Shown in pieces: positions 56,097 to 64,000 of a DNA stretch of 64,000 bases. Under the pieces are notes generated by a model, which saw nothing but the letters and a program-made list of their open reading frames with translations, ran no database searches and had not been told where the DNA came from. The stretch covers positions 21,079,436 to 21,143,435 of the forward strand of contig NW_020312966.1 of assembly GCF_003265705.1 (NCBI RefSeq), given 5' to 3'. Origin of the DNA: Callorhinus ursinus (taxonomy: Eukaryota > Chordata > Mammalia > Carnivora > Otariidae). Every line of letters begins with the position of its first letter. The stretch's first letter is position 1. Both the position numbers and the translations under genes were made by a program.

Positions 56097-56308
56097 GGGC
56101 GCCTGGGTGGCTCAGTTGGTTAAGCATCTGCCTTCGGCTCAGGTCATGATCCTGGAGTCCCGGGATCGAGTCCCGCATCAGGCTCCCTGCTCAGCAGGGA
56201 GTCTGCTTCTCCCTCGGACCCTCCCCCCTCTCATGCTCTCTCTCTCTATCTCATTCTCTGTCTCAAATAAATAAATAAAATCTTTAAAAATAAATAAATA
56301 AATAAATA
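56097..56308 (+). mobile_element. SINEC, sense, with perfect TSD
   Basis: The head 'gggcgcctgggtggctcagt', the 'cggaccctcccccctctcat' subtype and an (AAAT)n-like tail. The duplication 'aaatacattaactag' is exact at 56082-56096 and 56309-56323, suggesting a fairly young insertion. Confidence 0.98.
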
Positions 56309-56334
56309 AATACATTAACTAGATCTAACAAAGT

Positions 56335-56481
56335 ATCATATATATAGTTTATATATAAAAATGTAATTTGTAATTATACATAATATATGTTATATTTATA
56401 TATATTCATTAAATATACAATATATAATTACTATATTAATTATAAATATATATAATATAAAAATATATTATGTATATTTAA
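56335..56481. repeat. AT-rich low-complexity block
   Basis: About 145 bases almost wholly of A and T, with many TATATA and TAATAT units. Probably slippage-expanded from the TA-rich end of the MIR or its target. Confidence 0.92.
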
Positions 56482-56600
56482 TGCTTAGCAAACTTTGAAG
56501 ACGTGAAGCTCAGAATGCTTCCATAACTTGGCCTGGAGTAACGTTGCTACTCGAGTCACAACACAGATTACAATCCAGGTGTGTCTTACTACAGAGCCCC

Positions 56601-57067
56601 TTACACAGTCCATTATAACCAATTAGTACTTGATAAAAATAGGCACATTGTTGGAATTCCAGCCAAAGACAGACCCAGCCTTCACTACTGAATGGCATCT
56701 TTAATATCTGCCAAAAAATGGCCCGAGGGAGAAGCCACTTAGAAAGTGACTGCCATGTGTAGGTGGGACCAAAGCCTGGAGAAGAAAGCATTGAGAATCC
56801 GTGCACCCCCACCCAGGGACCAGGGCCCAGGACATAACTTGAGGCCTCATATGGCTACTGAAAGGAAGTGCTATGGACCAGAACTAGTGACCGGACATTT
56901 GGCAGATTTTGGAAGCATAAAGACTGTCTTCATTCCTGGGAGCTATACCAACGCAAATCTTAGAGAAGCTTGGTCTAGGGTTCAGTTAAGAGAAGAATGG
57001 ATAAATCTCATCCACAAGACTGGATCCAAGAGATGACGTTGTGAAGAGGTCTTGGGAGGGCAATCCT
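56601..57067. other. Single-copy noncoding stretch
   Basis: No recognised repeat. Frames of 96-100 codons overlap antiparallel (56510-56812 and 56746-57036) and are unrecognised. Confidence 0.5.
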
Positions 57068-57082
57068 TCACTCATTTTTATT

Positions 57083-57270
57083 TTTTTTTAAAGATTTTAT
57101 TTATATTTGACAGAGAGAGGGAACACAAGCAGGGGGAGTGGGAGAGGGAGAAGCAGGCTTCCCACCGAGCAGGGAGCCCGATGTGGGGCTGGAACCCAGG
57201 ACCCAGGGACCATGACCTGAACCGAAATCAAGAGTTGGATGCTTAACTGACTGAGCCTCCCGGGCACCCC
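57083..57270 (-). mobile_element. SINEC, antisense (3' member of composite)
   Basis: Tail 'ttttttttaaagattttatt', AGAG tract, and head complement 'gagcctcccgggcacccc'. It provides the poly-A side of the composite on the minus strand. Confidence 0.97.
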
Positions 57271-57326
57271 TATTTTGCTTTTTGAATTTGGAGAACAGCT
57301 CCACAAAAAAGATGTTCTTCTCTCTC

Positions 57327-57524
57327 TTTTTTTTTTTAAGGTTTTATTTATTTATTTGATAGAGAGAGACACAGCAAGAGAGGGAACACAAGCAGGGGGA
57401 TTGGGAGAGGGAGAAGCAGGCTCCCCGCGGAGCAGGGAGCCCAATGCGGGGCTCGATCCCAGGACCCCGGGATCATGACCTGAGCCGAAGGCAGATGCTT
57501 AACAACGGAGCCACCCAGGCGCCC
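57327..57524 (-). mobile_element. SINEC, antisense (5' member of composite)
   Basis: Tail 'tttttttttttaaggtttta', body, and head complement 'gagccacccaggcgccc' directly beside the outer target duplication. Confidence 0.97.
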
Positions 57525-57539
57525 TCACTCATTTTTATT

Positions 57540-58116
57540 AAGACAAGAGAAACTAATTCCTTTAAGAGTTCGTGTGATTCTTTGACTCCCTATTTTCGCT
57601 TTCCCTAACGATTTCCCTGAAGTTGCATGCAGTAGCATGATTTGAAAAATGAAGAGATTTGTTCCCTTGTTCTGAGAAAAAAAATTAGGAGTTGGGGGAA
57701 AATGGAAGAGAGAAAGCTGACTGGGAAAGTAGGGGAGGAAAGGGAGAGGCAGAGAGGAACCCACACAGAAGAGTTGGTGATTGTTCAAGAAGCATGGGTC
57801 AGCATTCACGGGCCTGCAGGAGAGAGAAAGGAAAGCTGGTCCAGAACAGAGACAGACCTTGAGAGTGAAGGATACTGATGCTGAGTTACCAATGTTCCCT
57901 GGGTGCACTGGGTGAAGGCTCACTGGCAGTGGAGACCAAGACTGGGAAAAGCCCACTTCCCTCCACCATAAATGTGGGTTTGTACATCCCAAGTTAAAAC
58001 ACAGGATCATTAGGGTTTGCATAAAACCACTCATCATGTTAAGGAAATAGTTACTGCCTCATAAGAAATAACAGTACATTGTCCTTCAAAATTCTTTGAT
58101 GAATCATAGATAAGTA
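57540..58116. other. Single-copy noncoding stretch; longest open frame of the window
   Basis: The minus frame at 57525-58037 (170 codons) is the longest in the window. It starts in no recognisable promoter context, its 3' end reaches the SINE flank, a 78-codon frame opposes it (57642-57878), and its Ser/Pro/Phe-rich translation suggests no domain. I treat it as chance. Confidence 0.5.
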
Positions 58117-58445
58117 TTTTTTAAAGATTTTATCTTTAAGGGGCTCCTGGGTGGCTCAGTCAATTAAGTGTCTGCCTTTGGCTCAGGTCATGATCCCAGG
58201 GTCCTGGGATGGAGCCCCTCGACAGGCTTCCTGCTGGGTGGGAAGCCTGCTTCTCCCTTTCCCCCTTTCCCTCTGCCTGCCACTCCCTCTGCTTGTGCTC
58301 TCTCTCTCAAATAAATAAATAAAATCTTTTAAAAAATTAAAAAGATTTTATCTTTAAGTCATCTCCATACCCAGAGTGGGGCTTGAACCCACAACCCTGA
58401 GATCAAGAGTCACACACTTCACGGACTGTGCCAGCCAGGCGCCCC
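58117..58445 (-). mobile_element. Short-type SINEC, antisense, split by a sense SINEC
   Basis: The tail part at 58117-58140 continues after the insertion at 58359 with 'tcatctccatacccagagtg', 'gggcttgaacccacaaccct' and 'tgccagccaggcgcccc'. This is the host copy. Confidence 0.93.
58141..58340 (+). mobile_element. SINEC, sense, inside an antisense SINEC, perfect TSD
   Basis: The head 'gggctcctgggtggctcagt' and body with tail 'aaataaataaataaaatctt'. The 18-bp duplication 'aaagattttatctttaag' at 58123-58140 and 58341-58358 is exact. Confidence 0.98.
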
Positions 58446-58745
58446 TATTTCCTCATCATGTATAAATTTTACTTAAAGGAAAGCTCTACAAACAAATATT
58501 GAATTCTAGTTAAGTACTTCAGCAGGCATATCCTTAGGGGTCAAGTATATTGATGTCTGCAACTTCCTTTGAGATGAGTCAAAACAATAAGATGGATTGA
58601 TGGATGAACAGGGAGATGGGTAGTTGGACATATATGTGACCAAGCAAGTACAGTAAAGTATTATTTGTAGAGTCTTAGTATATGGGTACTTACACATTTT
58701 CAGCTTTTCTGGATGTTTGCAAATTTTCATAATAAAATGTTAGAA
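58446..58745 (+). repeat. Possible old L1 3' end, sense
   Basis: 'tgatgtctgcaacttccttt', 'taagatggattgatggatga', 'agtacagtaaagtattattt' and 'tttcataataaaatgtta' recall an L1ME-type 3' UTR ending in AATAAA-like sequence. Family uncertain. Confidence 0.5.
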
Positions 58746-59235
58746 AGATTCTCTTTCTAGAGAGAAGAGGCTCTCTAAAAAGATAGTACACAGAAGATTT
58801 TCAATTTTTTTTGATGGTACCATTTAAAAGAAAGCCTCACTGAGTACCTGCGTATACCTGTTTCTTTTGTCCACCTGCATTTTTCTCCTTGGGAGCCCTA
58901 GTATAGCACAAATATTGGTATCTGGTAAAAGCACATTTCATTACTACACACTGAAAACTTAGGGGGAAATACACTATGCCACTGTTCTCAGAACCTATTA
59001 ATTAGAGAAATCCCATACCAACTATGAATATTCCATTTGATTATATGTGAAGTGCATCTATTCACTACGTATTTGTTAACTAGTTAACAAATATGAAGTA
59101 GAGATTAATATATATTGCCCCTGAAGAGTTTTTTGTTTCATTTTGCTCTAAACCAGACAGTAAAAATGAGTTGAAGTCTAAAATGCAGTAATGTCCAGAA
59201 AAGACCCATTACTAAGTGATAAAATTTATACATTC
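58746..59235. other. Unassigned noncoding stretch
   Basis: No recognised repeat or coding signal. Confidence 0.45.
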
Positions 59236-59239
59236 TTTT

Positions 59240-59500
59240 TTTTATTAGTGGGATATAGTTGTTTTTTTAAAATTAAGGTAAAATTGGTATATAATAACAT
59301 TATATGTTTCAGGTGTACAACATTATAATTTGTCATCTGTGTGAACTACAAAGTGATCATCATCAGAAGCCTAACTCCCATCCATCGCCAATAACCGACT
59401 CCCCTCACCCATTTTGCCCACACCCCCATGCCCCCTTCCCCTCTAGTAACCATCAGTCTGTTCTCTGTATCTACAATCCACATTCTGTCTTCAAGCACAA
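59240..59500 (-). repeat. L1 3' end, antisense
   Basis: 'ttaaggtaaaattggtatat', 'gtttcaggtgtacaacatta', 'cccatccatcgccaataacc' and 'tagtaaccatcagtctgttc' match the antisense 3' UTR of a placental L1. Confidence 0.82.
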
Positions 59501-61859
59501 GGCATTTCGGTGGATTCCAGGAGTGTGCCTGTGGGTGTTTAATTTTTAAATCACCCCTCCTAACTGCAGTTGATGCTCTGCAGTGGTTGGAAGTTAGGAG
59601 CAAGGAGGGAGGGGCTAACTTTGTACCTGTCTTTCTCATGCCCACCAGAAAAAAAAGAAACAGAACACTACAAAATAGTGTTAAGCCAGATTGTCTGAGA
59701 TTCACACAAATTAACCACTAATAGTATACTTCCACGGTTGATTATTTTTCAAGTTACCTGCAATTGTAGTTATTCTTGTAGTATTTTTTTAACCTATGTT
59801 ACGCTTATCTAGAGCATTCTGAGCAAGATATATCCATAGTGAATAAGTTGCCAATAGGAGGTTAAAAGTTGTCGAATGAAATTATTTTTTTTATATTCTG
59901 CATAAATACATTATATTGACATTCAATTATTTAGTGTTTGAAAGAAAATTTAATCTCAGGAAAAGACTGGAGTTGAAGGTTTTTAAGTTAGTGAGCAGCT
60001 CTATTGGACTCTACCTGTTTCTTGTGGCAAAACAATTACATTTCAGTATCACCAAGCACTAACACAAGAGAGTGTTAACACATGACTGGCACTTGCATCC
60101 TAAAGAAATAAACCCCTCATTTTCCAAGAACATAAAGTATAAATACTTGAATCATAAAACTACAAGTTTCAATGTGGCTATCTTTATCAAGTGAATATAT
60201 TTAGTTTCTGAGTTCCTGAAAGGGAACAGAAGTCTGATTTCCAGTTATTCTTAGATAATTTTAGTATGCCTGTATCACCTAAATATCAGACACATAAACC
60301 AGTGTGTTCAATGATTATCCTGCTCAAACTATGGCTATTGAAGAGCTTTAAAATATCAGAAATGAAAATCCTTTGCAGAATATCAAGACTATGTGTTAAT
60401 ATAGAAAAAAAAAACTGGCCCATAGACAGTGTGGGTTTGTGAAAAGCCCTCTGTCACTATCAGCCAAGCCTCTTTCTTGAAAGATAAGGATAATGGGTTC
60501 AGTATTAGAAATGTGAGCTATCTAAAGAAAACAGTATGGTAACATAATTGGCATCTAGTGAATTGCTTACTATTTTAAAAAATTATTTACTAAGTAAAAC
60601 TATTTCCCCCTCTGAAAAGCATGAATGTATTTAGATAAAGGGAACAGATATTGTACTTAAATCACTTTTTAAAATACTATGATATCCTTTATATTTAGGA
60701 AAAAACACAGAAAAAAGTCGTTAGTTATGCTGAGGGTAGTGAGAGTAACAATAAGTGGAAAGAAAATACAGCACAAAACATATATGCCCACCGAAACCAG
60801 ACAAGAAGAACATAATCAGTTATCCTAATGATTGGAAATACGACTTACCTCCTCCTGACAAAGGCATTTGGGGGTGCATAGAAGGGCAAAAGCCACAATA
60901 ATGGATTAAGAAGCACAACAGCGCTAAGGGTCTCAAGCAAAGCATTCACAATATTGGACAGGTATATGTTTCAAACCTACCTTCCTCCCCAAGGACTGTC
61001 ATCGCTCAGAAACCCTGCCTTAGAAAATCAAACTTAAATCACTTGACTAGCAGGAACCCACACACTGTCTTCATGCTACTGAGAGGTAAAATTCCTGAAT
61101 TCATCATGGCTCTTAAATGATGGCACAGTGTCTGTTCTCCAGCGAGGCTTTATGAGCCATGGCACTTTTTCGGGGGGTGGGGAGGGCACAGTTACCCTGA
61201 AATGGACCATGCAGGCTGTCCGAAAAAGTCCTCTTTAGGTTAGACTCCACTAGAGAGCCAGCAGACATACCCACAACCAAAGTCCCAGCAAAGCTGCATT
61301 TAATCACTCGATCGGAAATACATGCTTTTAATAAAAGCTGCACAGAGTTATTACTGGATGTGTCTCTTGAGCTCCTTTTCAATCTGAGAGGTTTTTCTTT
61401 TAACACATCACACCAGGCTTAGAATGTCCTGAAGGAATCTCTAACCTGAAAGGCAGACAGGGGTTTCGAAGGAGAAACAAACACATATGCTTCATCTTGA
61501 CTGCATTTTTAAACTACTCTCCCAGAACAGAATCTTTGCTTCCTTCTAGTAAACACATGCTTGTATACATTAAAATAAAGAGGGAGATAAATTAAGTCCA
61601 TGCTCTCCTGTATCAAGGCATCAACCCCAAATCCACAACAGGCTCACCATTTCTCCCAAACAGGCATTTGGGGTATAGGCATTGGAAAAACAAAACAGAA
61701 CAAAACAAAATGCAAAAATGCAAAAACACAAACCAAAGGAAAGACGCATTGCAGCCTAGGAGAATGATCTCTGCTAGGCTTTTGGAGTTAAGGTATTTAT
61801 TTCACACACCACCTCACTTTTGTTCCGGTGCAAGACAGATCCACGGGTGCCAGGCACAG

Positions 61860-61990
61860 TGATGGACAACGGGCACTAAAACCACACAGTCTTAGCAAAT
61901 TAGGTAAACGAGAGATCATTTGGTGGCATTCTATTGTTGCTATTGTAATCATAGTCATTTTCCCTGGTAATGGTGGTTCGTGATGAAGTG
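61860..61990. promoter_or_regulatory. Candidate regulatory segment with paired SOX-type sites
   Basis: 'CTATTGTTGCTATTGTAATC' at 61931-61950 carries two SOX-like ATTGT cores 9 bp apart and a TAATC core, in repeat-free sequence. No conservation data are available. Confidence 0.25.
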
Positions 61991-62039
61991 CAGTTCTCAC
62001 AGGATAATTGTGAAAGATACCGAAAGATTCAGGGATGCA

Positions 62040-62345
62040 GCATCTGGTTTTAAAAGCTCTTCAGATTCAAATTGGCGTTTTACTTTATCTTGAAAATTTA
62101 TTAGAGATTCAGATCATGCTGGTTTAAATGGAAAGGTGAAAGCAGGGTAATTTCAATCTATGAATTATTCAATCTCAGCCTGGCGAAATTGCCATCCACG
62201 GACTGATGCTCTGACAGTCGACTCACAGAGCTTCCATCATGCTTGTCACTTTTATTTCTTTATCTACAATCTCTTTCTCAGTTACCGAGCTTTGTCCCTT
62301 AGGGCTCGGCTTCACAAACCAAAGTATTTCGAACTGGCAATAACC
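62040..62345. promoter_or_regulatory. Candidate conserved noncoding segment
   Basis: Repeat-free, with 'tttattagagattcagatc', 'gggtaatttcaatct' and 'atgaattattcaatc'. Its composition resembles developmental enhancers. Inference only. Confidence 0.22.
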
Positions 62346-62376
62346 TAAACGTGCTGTCGTCTCCACGGGCTGCCTT

Positions 62377-62392
62377 CCCCCCCCCCCCCCCC
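62377..62392. repeat. Poly-C tract
   Basis: Sixteen C bases at the boundary between AT-rich and GC-rich sequence. Confidence 0.95.
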
Positions 62393-62399
62393 GCAATCA

Positions 62400-63760
62400 T
62401 TAAAAACCACATCCATGATGGTATCTGTTAGGCTCCTCGATAAGATCAATTACAAGGCGCGCGCACGCGTGCACACACCCAGAAGCACACGCGGGGGGCG
62501 GGGGGCGCAGGGGGGCATCACGGCAAGGAAGAGTTATGTTCTGCTAACATCACAAGAGAAGATAAAGTGAGGCTTCCTGCTTCTTTCTTTGTTGTCACTG
62601 TGACCCATCCCAGTTGCGTAGCATCACGCAGAGAGGAGCTGGTACTAAAGCAGGCTTGCCTGGCACCCTGATTTCCAGCCAGAGCAGGTGAAGACTGCAC
62701 CGAAGGCAGGCTCGTGCCGGCAACTGCATACTTAGCGAGCACGATTATTTAGGAAAATGAGAAGAAGCCCTCAGATGACCGGCATCAAACTGTCATTCTC
62801 TCTCAGGCTGCACTCAACAATCCTCCACTGATGGCTGGCTGTGTCCCTGCTAGTCGACAGCTGTCCCCGCATCCAGAGAGGGCTGAGATTGAATTAGGTC
62901 AGTGAGTCTGGTTTCTCCTTTACACCGTGTGCTAACTGAGGAGCGGGGTGGGGAACCTGCGCGGGCCCCTGTGACCAGCCTGAACTGGGAGCTGGGAGAG
63001 TCCCATGGCTTCAGTTCGGTGGAGTCACCGGCACAGGCCCTGGCCACACCAGCCATGGCCAGCCTCGCCTCCTTGGTCCTAGCCTTTATTCCTGCAGGTA
63101 GAGCAGCCCGCAGACTGTTCGCACAGGTGGCTGGGGGCGGGGGCGGGGGGCACCAGCGAGGCTCCGAGCAGTACCTGCTCTGCTGCGAACTCCTGCCGCC
63201 AACGTGCACATTCAGACTGCTTTTCTGCTCCTGGCGAAGCAAAGGTAGATACTCCTCACGTAAGGAAGGCTGAGGGGTGGCAGGGAAATGACACTCTAAA
63301 TCTCTGTCGCTGTGCGCCTAGCTGTGTGCCCCTGCTTTGCTGCAATGCAGCCAGGAAAATGCAGGAGCCGGTGCTCGGATCATGCAGAAAGCATGCGCTG
63401 TGACGCCGCAGTCAGCTGACTCGCACGGTCCTCCCAGGCCACAGCCTCCCCAGCGTCAGGCCGGTTTCCAGGGTGGCACCCGGTCAGGTGACCTTGAAGG
63501 CACAGCCGCGCTGGAGGAGGGCAGCCTGCCTCCCCCCTCCGCACCTGGCAGCGATCCCCCACGGCTCCCGCTCCCTGCTTTTCTCTCGGGCACAGTTTTT
63601 AACTCGCAGCCCTCAGGACTTAACTATTTCTGCCCTGCTTGCGAACGATGGCAGGTGATCCTTGGAGTGACCATGCGGACGCGAAAATAGTCTGAAATCA
63701 TCTCTGCCACCTATCGTTTTCGTTAGCTTCAGTATCGGAAGAAGAAACGTGGGAGGATTC
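62400..63760. other. GC-rich, repeat-free segment; possible CpG-rich regulatory region
   Basis: Elevated GC with scattered CpGs, strongest at 62455-62520, 62935-62970 and 63340-63560, and no interspersed repeats. Overlapping frames (62902-63273 plus, 62850-63242 minus, 63337-63690 plus) are typical GC-rich chance frames. It could be a weak CpG island, an untranslated exon or a distal element, and I see no diagnostic core promoter. Confidence 0.35.
62457..62478. repeat. Alternating purine-pyrimidine tract (GC/AC)
   Basis: Twenty-two bases of strict purine-pyrimidine alternation with eleven dinucleotide steps, mostly GC and AC. This is the sequence type most prone to Z-DNA. It is followed at 62492-62518 by a G-rich stretch. 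Confidence 0.9.
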
Positions 63761-64000
63761 CTGCCCGGGGTTCTGATTTTAAAAGCACACTTCCTTTTTT
63801 TGTTGTTGTTTTTGTTTTTAAACAGGTAGAAATTCCCTTAAGCTACTTGTATGCTGTAACGGACCAGTGAATTGTACCCTAACGGGATGGCAAGAGCAAT
63901 AGGGAAATCTCGAAGGTAAAGGAGTCCAGCAGCAGCCTTAAACCATGGTCTGACTGCTGAAGAGCAGCATCCCTGCTCTATTACCAAACGCAGGTTGTGC
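63761..64000. other. Single-copy noncoding stretch to the window end
   Basis: T-rich GTT-repeat-like tract at about 63797-63820. Nothing else recognised. Confidence 0.45.

Larger units (their letters stand above)
55985..56600 (-). repeat. MIR, antisense, split by SINEC and AT expansion
   Basis: The left piece 'gtgccaggcactgtgctaaa' and the right piece 'cttggcctggagtaacgttg', 'tcgagtcacaacacagatta', 'caatccaggtgtgtc' fit one reversed MIR. A SINE (56097-56308) and a 150-bp AT-rich block (56335-56481) separate them. Confidence 0.65.
57068..57539 (-). mobile_element. Composite SINE-spacer-SINE unit with a single TSD
   Basis: Two antisense SINEC copies (57083-57270 and 57327-57524) with a 56-bp non-SINE spacer. 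One perfect 15-bp duplication 'tcactcatttttatt' lies at the outer ends only (57068-57082 and 57525-57539). The inner edges have no matching duplications, so the whole appears to have been inserted as one unit. Confidence 0.85.
59501..62376. other. Long single-copy noncoding tract, SINE-free
   Basis: 2.9 kb with no recognised interspersed repeat. Two sub-segments (61860-61990 and 62040-62345) look like constrained noncoding DNA. The 97-codon minus frame at 61113-61406 is unrecognised. Confidence 0.5.

Noticed and set aside
57525..58037. 170-codon minus-strand open frame, the longest in the window
   Set aside because: Its end falls at a SINE target duplication, an opposing frame overlaps it, the translation is low-complexity Ser/Pro/Phe-rich without a domain, and a frame of this size is expected by chance in 64 kb.
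2485..58445. The 32 SINE heads as tRNA genes
   Set aside because: They carry tRNA-like box A/B sequence but are followed by SINE bodies and A-tails with target duplications, so they are retroposons and not tRNA genes.
62850..63690. Frames of 117-130 codons in the GC-rich end region as a possible first exon
   Set aside because: They oppose each other, lack a convincing signal peptide or domain, and no clear core promoter or splice context decides for any of them.

Overview
The window is mammalian nuclear DNA, most likely from a caniform carnivore. The main evidence is 32 copies of a tRNA-derived SINE whose head reads GGCGCCTGGGTGGCTCAG and whose 3' end reads AAATAAATAAAATCTTTAA, which is the SINEC (CanSINE) family of Carnivora. 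Several copies have a body ending in TCTGACCCTCCCCCCTCTCATG. I associate that subtype with bears, seals and mustelids more than with dogs, but this is memory-based inference. Carnivore-type L1 3' ends and older placental repeats (MIR, L2, MaLR LTRs, Tigger and Charlie DNA transposons) agree with this.

I find no convincing protein-coding gene, tRNA, rRNA or processed pseudogene. The open frames are short (170 codons at most), overlap on both strands and resemble no family I know. The only recognisable coding remnants are L1 ORF2 tails inside dead LINE copies. The window is therefore intergenic or deep-intronic DNA.

Layout. 0-8 kb: mostly single-copy sequence with two SINEs and some MIR and L2. 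8-17.7 kb: L2, L1, MIR and MaLR copies with SINE insertions. 17.7-21.1 kb: single-copy sequence with a (CA)n, a G-tract and a possible conserved element near 19.4 kb. 21.1-29.9 kb: Tigger, L1 and L2 copies with many SINEs. 30-40.8 kb: long single-copy tracts, SINE-free from 32.9 to 40.86 kb, with a homeodomain-site-rich segment at 38.7 kb. 40.8-46.5 kb: a dense nest in which an old L1 is broken by four or more SINEs and one MaLR LTR. 47.1-48 kb: a carnivore L1 with its target-site duplication, inserted in an older repeat. 48.3-52 kb: single-copy sequence with a CTCF-like motif. 52-59.5 kb: repeat-rich, including a SINE-spacer-SINE unit flanked by one target duplication. 59.5-64 kb: repeat-free, becoming GC-rich at the end.

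No genes act together here. The plausible functions are regulatory: single-copy segments rich in homeodomain, POU and SOX-type cores, and a GC-rich segment at 62.4-63.7 kb. All of these need cross-species alignment before they mean anything. The strongest direct observations concern how mobile elements nested and duplicated.
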